A stretch of DNA of 64,000 bases, from assembly GCA_948146395.1 (NCBI GenBank), contig OX411551.1:48750854-48814853 (forward strand), read 5' to 3'. The translations under genes were made by a program, and so were the position numbers. Positions 1-10,086 of this stretch are shown one piece after another; position 1 is the first letter of the stretch, and each line of letters opens with the position of its first letter. This DNA comes from Fragum whitleyi (Eukaryota > Mollusca > Bivalvia > Cardiida > Cardiidae). The notes beneath the pieces were generated by a model. It ran no database searches. It worked only from the letters and a program-made list of their open reading frames with translations, and was not told where the DNA came from.

Positions 1-249
1 ATATCTTCAATTACAACAGTGATATGACCAAGGCTGAAAATTCTGGAACATTTTATGGAAGTTCAAGAAATTCTTGAACTTATAGAAATAGTTCTTGAAC
101 TTCTAGAACTAGTTTTTGAACTTGAGTTCAAGAGCTAGTTCTAGAAGTGGTTCAAGAATTAGTTTTATAAGTTCAAGAATTTCTTGAACTGCGATAAAAA
201 GTTCCAGAATTTTCAGCCTTGGTCATATCACTGTTGTAATTGTAGATAT
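1..249. repeat. Foldback element built of GTTCAAGAAC words
   Basis: The first 249 bases fold on themselves about position 123. The outer part starting ATATCT pairs with the end AGATAT at 244-249, and the stretch around CAGTGATATGACCAAGGCTG is repeated inverted at about 209-228. The inner part is a run of TTCTTGAACT / AGTTCAAGAA words. The window edge cuts the left end, so flanking target sites cannot be checked. Probably a short foldback MITE; superfamily unknown. Confidence 0.8.
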
Positions 250-1596
250 CTTATTGAAACTTTGCTGTCTAGCTCTTGAACAAACTCAAGAATAGTTCTT
301 TAACTGTCATTCAATTTTCTATATTCTTTTTCAGAGGGGTTGTCATGCTCAGTATCAAATATCACTATATATCAAATGTACATCATATCCATAGGCGTAT
401 TTAGAAGTTTGAAACTTATACATGTTCAAAAGGCAAAAACCAAAGAATATATAGGATAAAGGCGATATGATAACTTTGACTAAAGATGAAAGCCCTCTGT
501 TTGCCCCCTTTTGAGCGTTGGTGAATAATAAAAAACATCATAACTACAGCTTGAATAAGCTGTAGTTGCGATGTTATGATCATTCATCAACAACATTTCT
601 CAACGGGAGATTATTTCTTTTAGGCACTCACGTAAATTGTGTAATAGGAGTTAAGCCCTTGATATCTTATATTATCTTACTGTTAAAAGTGGGGATAAAC
701 CCCTGCATTTTACTGTTGACAGTGGCGATAACACCCTTCATATCACTTTGTTTAAGGAAGGAATAACGGGAGGCAAAGAATTATGATCTGCAATTTTTCG
801 AACAAAGGGCCCCTAAAAAATTCTCCCCATAATCCTTAAAATTGAAAACTGCCATATAAGGTGAAAAATGTCTAATCAGCAATTTTTTGGCTTCAACATA
901 TAACGCTATTTGTTTTACAAGGTGATTAGAGTTTTCCTGCCAAATTTGTCAGATAACTCATTTATTTAAGTTGTTAATGATCGCTTATAATGAGCCAAGG
1001 AGATTGAAAACTGCAGAGAAATAATAATAATGAACGCATTTCTTTTTTTGCTGTTGATTAGAGTTAATATAGTCATCATGTAGTGTTTTTATATCTCAGT
1101 GACAATGCTTTCCTTTAATAAACAAAAATTGTCAACTGTTCTGCTGTAATAGATGCTACAATTTCACCCATTTAAATATAAAAGTTCTTAAAAAAGAGTT
1201 TTAGACATCTTTATTTCATTTACAAAACTGCAGTGACATTTGTAATATGTTTACTAATTTGTTGATAAGCAGCAGTTGCCCTTTCAATGCAGTTACAGTC
1301 TTGCTTCAGCAACTATAGTTCTGCAATTCAGGTTCATGATGATTGGTCCATATTTGTGGCCTTTAGTGTGCAAACACTTAAATTGTTGACGTCTGACAAT
1401 GCAAAATACACAGCAGACATTCAATGATCATAAAAGCTCATCTTGAGCACAATGTGCTCAGGAGAGCTGAAAAGTCTGCAAAATTAATTATACGTTTAAA
1501 AATTAAATAAAAACAAAAGGTTTTTTAAACTCAGGAAAAAAAATTAAAAATTTATAATTCAAACATTGTTTTAATATACTGATAACCAATTCAATT
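250..1596. other. Unique AT-rich DNA, one small hairpin
   Basis: No gene or dispersed repeat was recognised. A degenerate run of about 40-bp units lies near 625-750, and a hairpin lies at 535-576 (separate entry). The small open frames are of chance length and composition. Confidence 0.5.
535..576. repeat. Hairpin with AACTACAGCTT stem
   Basis: AACTACAGCTT and AAGCTGTAGTT face each other around a 4-base loop, and the stem continues weakly outward through AACATC / GATGTT. A hairpin with a very similar stem (AACTACGGCTT) lies at 13772-13820 inside element E2. Function unknown. Confidence 0.6.
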
Positions 1597-1715
1597 TTAA
1601 CCCTTTGTCGCGCTGAAACCTGAATATACCTACTTTGGTAGATTGTATAGACAAAGATTAGCCTGCACATGTGTGCAGCCTGATCTCAGTCATCGTCACC
1701 CTTTTTTTATTTTAA
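1597..1715 (+). mobile_element. T1 MITE, 5' fragment
   Basis: Begins TTAA-CCCTTTGTCGCGCTGAAAC, like complete T1 copies, and carries the T1 central dyad near CTGCACATGTGTGCAG. The other end is lost. See the copy at 23170 for the complete form. Confidence 0.65.
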
Positions 1716-1935
1716 AACATAAGTTTTAAAACATAACATCATTTTGGGGAAATAAATATATACATTTATCTTTTAACTATACAAATGATGATAACATCCC
1801 GTATGATATTTTTCTATGATATCACATAGTTATTTTAGAACAAAGATTTAATGCGGTTTTTTTTAGAAACTTGCATTTCAGTATGAAACATCGGTGAAAA
1901 CAAGACAAATAGAGGTTATAAGATAAATATAATAC

Positions 1936-2067
1936 GTACTTTGTGTATTGTATGAAAAAAATATCTAACTCGGTTGTGAGAATTGATAATTGTCTCGGCT
2001 GAGCCTCGACAATTTTCAATTCTCCCAACCTCGTTAGATATTTTTTTTCACACAATACACTAAGTAC
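1936..2067. repeat. Long hairpin with GGCTGAGCC centre
   Basis: GTACTTTGTGTATTGTATGA at the left pairs with the inverted copy ending at 2067, and pairing runs inward through AATATCTAAC and GAGAATTGA to a centre at about 2001 reading CTCGGCTGAGCCTCG. The arms are about 65 bp with few mismatches. The centre resembles the loops of H and I. No open frame or target duplication was identified. Confidence 0.8.
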
Positions 2068-2761
2068 ATATTATATATATATAATGTTCACTATAGGTGC
2101 ATTTAGTGCCTTTGACAGCAACTCTATGTTCATAAAATGGACATATTATTTCAGTAAAATGCATTAGCATTCAGATTCATGAAAACCACTAATTGTACAG
2201 GAAAGGTTAAAATGGATGAAGCATACATTACCATAAGACTACAAAGGATCACAAATGGTGCAAAACCCCAAAAGATCCTAAAACGTCAATCAATATGAAC
2301 CACTCACAAATTGGCTATGTATTATGCCCCCTTGTTTGGTAGGGTACATGCTGCGATCAATTGAGACTCATTTTTAAACAATATATCACGGGATTTGTGT
2401 CATATTTGACGGACGATTTCATACACAATTATCATCTGACCAGATAGCGTAATCCAGTCTAATTGAACGAGGTCTCACAAGATTCTTGCCGATATTTTCC
2501 AATTTGCTGACCATTCCTTGGCTTTCCCCAATAATGAGGTGTCCTTATCACAGAATTTTGACAGGAAAAACATGTAGAATATTTTGTAGTCATATATAGA
2601 ATATATAACTGAACATACCAATATTTCAGTGCAAAACGAGTTGTAACTACTAACAGACATAATAGGCAGTCAGCTATTTAGCGCCTAAGTCTAGCCATCG
2701 AAATGTTCACAAATAAATTGCAGCAATTAAGAGATAAATTACTCTGAATCATTTGTCTTAG
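2068..2761. other. Unique DNA with a short diverged repeat
   Basis: No gene seen. About 60 bases at 2559-2625 (TTGACAGG...AGAATATTTTGT) recur at 2872-2935, probably relics of one old repeat. Confidence 0.4.
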
Positions 2762-2995
2762 TAAAGCCTTGTAATGTTATACTTGGAATAACACTGCTTT
2801 AGCAGAAGGTAAAGACAAAGATCAGCATGCACATATGTGCAGTCTGATCTTTGTCTATACCAACTGCTTTTGACAGGCAAAACACAAAGAATATTTTGTT
2901 GCCATATATAGAACTTTAATGGAAAATTTTCACAAATTAATATATACTTAAAAATATTAAACAAGAGAGACATGTTGGTCCTTAAAATGATTCAC
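2762..2995 (+). mobile_element. T1 MITE, strongly diverged copy
   Basis: The order of blocks follows T1: a degenerate CCTTGTAATG start, GCTTTAGCAGAAGGTAAAGAC, then the dyad GCATGCACATATGTGCAGTC at about 2832. The right end is not recognisable. Confidence 0.45.
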
Positions 2996-3009
2996 TTGAG
3001 TCTATATTC

Positions 3010-3021
3010 TTATAGCCAAGG
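3010..3021 (+). repeat. SINE target-site duplication, left
   Basis: TTATAGCCAAGG, identical to 3301-3312 on the other side of the SINE. Confidence 0.85.
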
Positions 3022-3300
3022 CCTTTTGTCATAGCGCTGTTAGTTGCCCGTTGGACTGTCAATCTAGAGGTCCTAGGTTCGATCCCCGACGATGGCACTC
3101 ATTCTTTCAAACTATTTGTCTCTCACAAATGGGTTGATAATTGTAGACCTATGTGAGAAAGCAGCTGGAGGCTAGGAAAGGATGTGGTGGTTGTACTGGT
3201 GAGAGAACTACCAGGAATCCATTGTTAGGTGCTCCAGCCTCCGCAATATAACTGAAAAAATATTGAAAGGGCATTAAACTCCATACAATCAATCCAATTG
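3022..3300 (+). mobile_element. tRNA-derived SINE with 12-bp target duplication
   Basis: The head has a tRNA-like pol III promoter: an A-box region near TCATAGCGCTGTTAG and a B box GGTTCGATCCC. The body holds CACTCATTCTTTC, GGCTAGGAAAGGATG and ACCAGGAATCCATTG. The end GGCATTAAACTCC is followed by an ATCAATC-type tail. The 12-base sequence TTATAGCCAAGG occurs directly before (3010-3021) and after (3301-3312) the element, the hallmark of LINE-driven retroposition. Other copies lie near 7.1, 13.5, 42.0, 43.4, 60.1 and 61.3 kb. It may belong to the widespread molluscan V/Meta-type SINEs, but I cannot confirm that. Confidence 0.88.
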
Positions 3301-3312
3301 TTATAGCCAAGG

Positions 3313-3548
3313 GAAATACAATTTTCTTCAATTGTCCATGGACAAGTAAAAGATGCTTTTGTACTCGCCAAGGATCAAAATAACCTTTCCCGCAAAACAA
3401 GAAATAGATACATTTTGATAAAACATTGTTTTATTGAAGAAAATGCTTAACTTCCCTTTCATATAAACATAATAGGACAATTTGTCCCTCAATTTCATTT
3501 AGTTTCAATCCAATATATGTCCTGGTATTTACTTGTCCATGCATAAGT
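3313..3548 (-). mobile_element. F element (hAT-like MITE), first part
   Basis: Matches the F family: TGTCCATGGACAAGTAAAAG, the block AAACATTGTTTTATTGAAGA, and GGTATTTACTTGTCCATG. It is interrupted at 3549 by E1 and resumes at 5958. The outer terminus is lost to the SINE insertion or to decay. Confidence 0.75.
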
Positions 3549-3983
3549 CACAGTCGCATACCTGGTACAGTGCAGTATAAAAAGTGCCCAGTGTAGAAGC
3601 ATGCAAGATGGCGGACGTAAACATCGATAAAAAGTAGGTACATTTTCAATCGCAAAAATACAGGTGAATTTAACTGATGGTGTTTAATGATAGACATTAT
3701 GACCAACATGAAATGTCCGATTTTCTTATTTTCCCATTGATTTCTCGTGATGCCTACTACACAACTTGGATTCAATCGATAAAGTTGGGTAAATAGCAAA
3801 AAACCGAAATTGAAGCGGCGATCGCAAGATTTATTCCGGAATATTTGATTCATTACTAATAAAATCACAAATGTCCAACGACCTTTCGTAAGCCCAAACC
3901 CCCACAAACCATCCCGATTTTTGACATCCCTGGAAAAGCATTGTGGAAAGTGATATTTATAGTTTTTGTAAATGGACAACGGT

Positions 3984-4112
3984 CCAGTGCAGAAACAGGC
4001 CGTTATTTCCATTGGTACAGTGGAGAAACAAGGTTTTGAGGCGATTTTGAACCAGTGGAGATACACTTTTGGAAACTGTGTAGACACATGGTTTGGAACC
4101 GTGTAGCACAAG
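3984..4112. repeat. Repeated CAGTGNAGAAAC motif in the E1 arm
   Basis: Five related words lie close together: CCAGTGCAGAAACAGG (3984), ACAGTGGAGAAACAAGG (4017), CCAGTGGAGATACACT (4052), ACTGTGTAGACACATGG (4075) and ACCGTGTAGCACAAG (4098). Further copies lie near the terminus at 3567 and 3587. All are mirrored in the right arm. They could be transposase-binding sites. Confidence 0.6.
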
Positions 4113-4352
4113 CACGGCGTTGGTAAATAATGACTGTCGTTGTGAATTGAAAGTAGCCGAATTATTATTTCGAACAGTGACATAAGGGAAATATTTAATA
4201 ATTTATCCATTCTTTAAATCTAGAACTATTTTATTTTGCTGATAAAGTTTGAAAGTTGATCGTACTTGATTCTGGCATTGTGTGGGCTTGTAAATTTGTC
4301 GGTGACCTTTGACCTTCTTTCTTAAATTTGGAATTTCATGTCTACGATAATA

Positions 4353-4620
4353 TGTATGTATACAATGCTTGGATTGTATCCGTTATACACACTTTTGCAA
4401 TGCTGCTTTTTGATTGGCCAATATAATGCAAGCGTAATCTAATATGGGTCATCCTCTGATATATAAGTACGTTAGCATATTTTTGTTGTTGTTAAGAAAG
4501 AAGACAAGATTGTTCCCAACACTACCTGTTACACTCAATGATATGATTTGAAATAAATACCTTATTAGTACTGGTCAATTCTTGATTGCAATAAATTTTG
4601 TGAACTCATTTTGTTCCTTG
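4353..4620 (+). promoter_or_regulatory. Promoter-like or solo-LTR-like segment in the E1 loop
   Basis: ATTGGCCAAT (CCAAT-box type, 4413-4422), TATATAAG (4460-4467) and AATAAA (4552-4557) occur in this order within 150 bases, as in a compact LTR or a small pol II unit. No paired LTR, primer-binding site or clear TG...CA ends were established. Confidence 0.3.
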
Positions 4621-5957
4621 ACTTTAGTCTTAGTCTGGCAATTTTGCGGTACGGTCTGTGTTAAAGGTAGAAAATGATGCAAGAATTAAAGACAGAATTT
4701 TAAAGTCTGTGTTTCTAGACCTGACAATTCAGCATTTAAGAAATATAGGACAAGGTAAATCAGATAAAATGGTCCAGATAGATGTCAGTGTCATCGACAT
4801 TTTTTTATTACTCATCTTATATTATCATTGACAAAATGGTTCAACATTGAAGAAAAAAGGTCAAGTCAGGGTAAGTCTCAAAGGCTCAACATAATGCCAG
4901 AATCAAAGACGACCCTTTGTCAACCTTTACCAGTATTATTAATTTGTTCTAGACCTAATCTGTCATTACTTTGAAGGTCGGACAAATGTCAGTGCCAAAT
5001 CTCTAGAATTGAGCTTGACGCGTAAACAATTATCTATCAATCTTGACTTATTCAAACATTGAGGACAAAAGTCGAGGTCAGTGTCAATGTTCAAGTATGG
5101 TGCAAGATTTGATGATGATCTTTCACCAAATTTTACTTTCCACTTCATACTATCGTAGACATGAAATTCCAAATTTAAGAAAGAAGGTCAAAGGTCACCA
5201 ACAAATTTACAAGCCCACACAATGCCAGAATCAAGTACGATCAACTTTCAAACTGTATAAGCAAAATAAAATAGTTCTAAATTTAAAGAATGGATAAATG
5301 TATTAAATATTTCCCTTATGTCACTATTCGGAATAATAATTCGGCTACTTTCAATTCACGACGACAAACTCATTATCTACCAACGTAGTGCTTGTTCTAC
5401 ACGGTTCCAAACAATTTGTCTACACAGTTTCCAAAGATGTATCTCCACTGGTTCAAAATCGCCTCAAAACCTTGTTTCTCCACTGTACCAATGGAAAAAA
5501 CGGCCTGTTTCTGCACTGGACCGTTGTTCATTTACAAAAACTAAAAATACCACTTTCCACAATGCTTTTTCAGGGCTGTCAAAAATCGGGATGGTTTGTG
5601 GGGGTTTGGGCTTACAATAGGTCGTTGGACATAGGTGATTTTATTAGTAATGAGTCAAATATTCTGGAATTAATCTTGCGATCACCGCTTCAATTTCGGT
5701 TTTTGCTATTTACCCAACTTTATCGATTGAATCCAAGTTGTGTAGTAGGCATCACGAGAAATCAATGGGAAAATAAGAAAATCGGACATTTCATGTTGGT
5801 CACAATGTCTATCATTAAACACCACCAGTTAAATTCACCTGTATTTTTGCGATTGAAAATGTACCTACTTTTTACCGTTGATTACGTCCGCCATCTTGCA
5901 TGCTTCTACACTGGGCTCTTTTTTACTGCACTGTACCAGGTATGCGACTGTGTAAGT

Positions 5958-6015
5958 GGCACAGAAAAAATGTACTTGTCTGCAAGTAGAAAAGCCTGCA
6001 TTGGACACAAGCACA
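5958..6015 (-). mobile_element. F element, second part after E1
   Basis: AAAAAATGTACTTGTCTGCA and GTAGAAAAGCCTG continue the F sequence broken at 3548; intact F copies have the same blocks adjacent. The terminal GGGGTGTGG is lost. Confidence 0.7.
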
Positions 6016-6221
6016 ACTAGGTTATAGTCTTTTTTTAGCTTGAGACTTAATTATGAATTACCAGTTTCATGTATTTCCATTCAATTTTTCAAGTCCATGA
6101 ATTAAGCCTAATCACCAGCTGCAAAGATAATAATATGACCAAAATTCTGAATGAAATAAAGTAAGTTATTACTATCTTCATTTGTTACATAAGTGGATTA
6201 GTACTTGAGGGCTCAAGATTA

Positions 6222-6416
6222 TGGCCCTAGGTTACAAAACTTTTCTCATTCTCAAGTCAAAATCTTCTAAAATTTCAAATTGAGAATTAAGCCGTATTTC
6301 ATAAGCATGATTGATAGATAAAATATTAATAAGTTGTTATAAATAACACTTATTAATGTTATCTTTTATGTTCACACACTTATTTGAATTCTCAATTTGA
6401 GAAGATTCTGAGTTGA

Positions 6417-6420
<4 letters not shown>
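6222..6420 (+). mobile_element. J MITE ending in a poly-C tract
   Basis: Starts GGCCCTAGGTTACAAAACTT and has the J inner dyad AATTGAGAATTAAG / GAATTCTCAATTT around an AT-rich core. The usual right end (GAGCCTGAGAAAAGTTTT...GGGCCC) is replaced from 6418 by the poly-C run. Full copies lie at 42344 and 52399. Confidence 0.7.
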
Positions 6421-6456
<36 letters not shown>

Positions 6457-6457
6457 A
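6418..6457. repeat. Poly-C (29) then poly-A (11) tract
   Basis: A run of 29 C followed by 11 A. Exact length is unreliable in sequencing. The proline-rich open frame read through it is an artefact of the run. Confidence 0.95.
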
Positions 6458-7085
6458 TTATCACCTTGTTCTCAGAAATTGAATTCATTATTTTGTGTCC
6501 AAAATCTACATTGTTGGTACAATAAGAGTCATCTTATCAAGATAATATATGAGCAAGCGCATGGCATATCCAACAATTTGACATGTCATGATTTGCAAAC
6601 ATTGAGCTGCCTGGAAATTGACAGTGCTGAGAGAAAATCGCCTATCTATCTAAAGATACTTTTATGCCTTATCTTTCCATGGGGCAAATTGAAGATTCTA
6701 CATGGACAGGCTGTGTGAAAACAAAGGCTGGCCAGAGTCTTTGCTTGGCACACATTTGAAATTGTTGGAAAAGTCACACACAGTCTCATATTTGAATAGA
6801 ATCTGTTATGTAGAATTTCAGGTGCATTAGTTATCAATTCAGATTCAACCCCCACACCCCACCCACACATACACACTCCGACACCCCCAAACTCCATCCT
6901 TTATATTCTAGCTCTTATTAACTGGAGCCTTTCAGAGAGTATAAATCGGAAATGACTATATAAGGAAGTTAAGTGATAGAAGATACCTCTTTAAGTGCTT
7001 TTAAGTACTTCATCATATCTTTTCAAATACATGTACATGTACAATTGGTTTGCTTTAACTGATTTGTTTTTTGTTTAAATGGGGA
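6458..7085. other. Unique DNA, no gene seen
   Basis: Only a C-rich patch with CACACCC-type words at about 6848-6897 stands out. ATGTACATGTAC occurs near 7030. No repeat family was recognised. Confidence 0.4.
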
Positions 7086-7340
7086 TTTAAATTGCTTTCA
7101 ACAATCTTTCAGCTATATCGTGGCGACTGGAGCACCTAACAATGGATTCCTGGTATTTCTCACACCAGTACTACCATAACATCCTTTCCTAGCCTCCAGC
7201 TGCTATCCCACATAGGTCTATGATATAAGGACCCATTGGTGAGATAAATAGTCAGAATGAGTGCCCCCATCGGAGATCAAACCCAGGACCTCTAGAATGG
7301 CAGTCCAACGCTCTACCAACTGCGCTATGACTGCATCTAG
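7086..7340 (-). mobile_element. tRNA-derived SINE, reverse orientation
   Basis: The same SINE as at 3022 but on the minus strand. At its right end the reversed tRNA head reads TAGCGCAGTTGGTAGAGC (A-box type) followed by a diverged B box GGGTTTGATCTCC. GGAGCACCTAACAATGGATT marks the 3' part at the left. No clear target duplication. Confidence 0.8.
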
Positions 7341-7474
7341 CTTTAACCGAGGGCTAGAATAATGAATTAAAATTATTTTTTTATTATTTTTGAACCATAT
7401 GCAACGATATACTAGTCAGTTTGGTTGTAAGGTGGATAGTGGATAAAAAGTTTAGTAAAAAGAGAGGCATAATT

Positions 7475-7610
7475 CTTACAAAAGAGGGCCAGAATGGCCC
7501 AAAACCATGTACTCACCTGAATTTCATTAGTCCAATGGATTTCACCCAACTAACATTCTGGTAAAGTTACATTCAAATTTGCCTGGTGAATGAGATGTTA
7601 TTTCAACAAT
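7475..7610 (+). mobile_element. G element, 5' fragment
   Basis: AAAAGAGGGCCAGAATGGCC followed by TACTCACCTGAA matches the 5' palindrome and TCACCTGA box of G elements such as 55570. The internal repeats and 3' hairpin are absent. Confidence 0.5.
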
Positions 7611-8045
7611 TCAAAGCGAAACTAAAACTGACATCAACTGAGATATACCCTCACCAAGAGGTATTGTCTTTTCCATCTGCATCAGTCCTTTCCTCCCATA
7701 ATAAGTTTATTATAAGATCTATTTTCTATTTTGAATACATACTGTAAATCAGAAAATTGTTGGCTTTATTTTAATTTTAGTGTATTGCTACATAGCTGAC
7801 AGAGATATGATAATGGAGACTTCATTCATCAAATAACGAGTTAAATTGTTGGTTATATCTACATCAAAATTAAAAATAATTGTTGACACAGAAATTGGTG
7901 CTAACAGCCCTTTGATTTTACTATAATTCAGTTCAGAACACGCCACTTAAAGCCAACAACCAAAAGTCCTTGAAACATCATCAAGTTGTGATTCCTAAAC
8001 CCTAGTATGATAGAGTCTGCACAAAATGTGATATTTTGATTTCAT
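7611..8045. other. Unique AT-rich DNA
   Basis: No gene, RNA or dispersed repeat recognised. Confidence 0.4.
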
Positions 8046-8476
8046 AATATGACCTATGTCGTCAGAGTGAAATAACCTCGTTGAATATTTTTGTTACACG
8101 AGTGTTATTACACCAGTTGAATAACTATGCAAATGAGCCTACAGCAAACAGCTATTTTGTAACCGGGAAAATGATGTGATAATGTACATATTGTGATATC
8201 AGTTTTAAACGACGTTATATGTTTTGCGGAAAATTGAAATGTTGAATTTTAAGAATTTTGACGATTTTTTGCAAAAAAAATGTCATATTATAAACAGAAT
8301 ATAGAATTAGTGCTCATTATAAATACCGAATTCATTAAACTCGTCATCTAAAACAGATAAAAACGAGGCTTTATAGCTCGTCATCTAAAACAGATAAAAA
8401 CGAGGCTTTATAGATGACTCATTTAATAAATTTGGTATTCAATGACCACTCATTCAATATCCTCTATCTATTCTAT
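8046..8476 (-). mobile_element. H foldback element, copy 1
   Basis: Matches the copy at 43517 in reverse: GAGTGAAATAACCTCGTTGA, TATGCAAATGAGC, and the foldback part with TACCGAATTCATTAAAC and AATTTGGTATTCAATGACC. The middle of the foldback has a direct 37-bp duplication of CTCGTCATCTAAAACAGATA... instead of the palindrome of copy 2. The TGACGTCA site of copy 2 is mutated here. Confidence 0.75.
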
Positions 8477-8955
8477 TCTTTATTAATATAAACAAGAATT
8501 ATTTGCCTATCTTCAAAGACCTGGTAAATGCAGCTAGTATCTTGAGCTTGAATCAACTTTATATCAGTCACAAGTATTTTGGGTTTTTTCACATCATTGA
8601 TAAATATAAATGAAATAAAAAACTTCATGAGATCAGAGAATTTGTTAAAAGCTCAAAATAACCAGCAAGGAATTTTGAAAAAATGACATCAATCAAGGTA
8701 TTATATAAAGGTTTTTAATGCATCAAGTGAAGGGAAGGGTAGAAATAGAGAAAATTGTCTAAATGAGCTGCTAAAACCTGCCTGGAAATCTCTCTAATTA
8801 AAACCTATCACATTTCAATCTTATTAAATCCCCCATCAGTTAAAGCATCTTAAACAGAAACCTAGTTATTTTACTTTGGCACTCTTGTTCGTTTTAATTA
8901 AGTCCTATGTGATGGCCAGATAAACTGTTTTCTCCTTAGCATATTATACTCTGTC
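8477..8955. other. Unique AT-rich DNA left of E2
   Basis: No gene or repeat recognised. TAAGG at 8956-8960 is the left target duplication of E2. Confidence 0.4.
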
Positions 8956-8960
8956 TAAGG

Positions 8961-9610
8961 CACGGGGGGTGATGTCCATAATCGGAGCCACCGGCTCCGC
9001 TTTCAAAATCATGTGTGGAACTTCCGCTCCACGTGTGGCTCCGATTATGTAGATGTAAACATTTCATATTTTGAATGAAAAATGGGGTAGGGGGTCGGGA
9101 TTTCCTCATTTATATAAAATTTAAATCATTAATCATAAAAAAGTCGAATGCTATTCGACCAGTTATACATTTTGCAACGTAAACGTACTCAAAAAATGTA
9201 AGAACGCTCGTTGGTTTTTGTTAAAAATGATTTCTGGGAGCCGTCTTGAGTCAGGAATGTGAAAACACGTGGTTTTTACCTCCAAAATGCAATATTCTGA
9301 ACAGAAATTATAACGCAGGTCATTGTTTTCAGTGTACACGAGTTTAACAAAACAACCACAATAATCTTACCAAATGTACTTTTCTGCAATATGATATATA
9401 TCAAAGAAAATTGTTTGGTTCCGATTATGTGGATTGGCTCTGATTATGTTCCCTGGCTCCGAAGTTGTGGAGTGTCTTCTTCTTCTTGCATATGCCCTCA
9501 AAGCCTTAAATATGAAATTTCTACTAGTTCCATGGGGCGCTGTTTTTTCGTCATTCCATGGCACACGTTGTCTATTTTACGTCTCACCTTTCTGGTTTAC
9601 TTTTTTTACC
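8961..9610 (+). repeat. E2 left terminal inverted arm
   Basis: The arm contains repeated CTCCGATTATG words: CATAATCGGAG (8977-8987), CTCCGATTATG (9039-9049), TTCCGATTATG (9419-9429) and CTCTGATTATG (9439-9449). The first two enclose AGCCACCGGCTCCG and the GGAACTTCC / CCACGTGTGG stretch. Such subterminal repeats are common transposase-binding sites. Confidence 0.8.
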
Positions 9611-9795
9611 TCCAAAATGCAATATTCTGAACAGTTTGTCTGATGGAGACCCTTGTTTTCAGTGTGTACGCATTCAAGAAAATAACCACAATATTCTAGA
9701 AAATTGTTCTTTACTGAAATTTTAGATAGTTGAAAGAAAATTATTTGTCTCTGATTATGTACCAATGCTCCAAAGTCTTGGAGTGCCTAGCCTTT
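9595..9795 (+). repeat. Diverged duplication of part of the E2 arm
   Basis: CCTCCAAAATGCAATATTCT (9279 and again 9610), TTGTTTTCAGTGT, AACCACAATA and a final CTGATTATGT recur in the same order about 320 bp apart. Confidence 0.7.
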
Positions 9796-9835
9796 AGGGA
9801 CCGAAACTCATAATCACTTGCCTAAAAACTACATT

Positions 9836-9892
9836 TAATTTTTATTTATTTATTTATTTTTTCATTTATTTATTTATCTATTTATTTAGTTA
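9836..9892. repeat. (TTTA)n microsatellite
   Basis: An imperfect run of TTTA units. Confidence 0.85.
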
Positions 9893-10086
9893 TTAAGTAA
9901 GTTAGTGAGAAAAGGAATGACACCGTAGTCATACGCATTGAAGAGTTGTAAGCGCGTGAAGGCGACTATCCCTAGGAGCAAATCCCAACATGGCTATGCA
10001 TTCGATGTTCATGTTGCCTCGATCTCACTCAAAATCTTTGGTTTTCGCAACTTTTTTTACTCTCTTTGTAAATTCGTTTTCGATAA

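Larger units (their letters stand above)
3549..5952. mobile_element. E1: 2.4-kb foldback transposon, CAC...GTG ends, 5-bp TSD
   Basis: The left end CACAGTCGCATACCTGGTAC is repeated inverted at the right end. The arms run about 3549-4352 and 5147-5952, some 800 bp each, around a loop of about 800 bp. TAAGT lies on both sides (3544-3548 and 5953-5957), and removing the element with one TAAGT restores a continuous F element. CAC termini with 5-bp duplications are typical of Transib and RAG-like transposons, but 800-bp arms are not, so that assignment is a guess. A minus-strand open frame at 3548-4210 (220 codons) fills the left arm. The right-arm counterpart is broken by frameshifts and the product is low in charged residues, so I do not call a protein. 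No DDE transposase is visible. Confidence 0.85.

Noticed and set aside
3548..4210. 220-codon minus-strand open frame as a gene of E1
   Set aside because: It covers a transposon arm and its terminus, the mirror arm has frameshifts, and the product lacks any known domain. I treat it as chance.
5388..6020. 210-codon open frame
   Set aside because: It is the mirrored arm of E1 read in part in another frame and runs out of the element into F.
6413..6718. Proline-rich frame
   Set aside because: It results from the poly-C run followed by poly-A.
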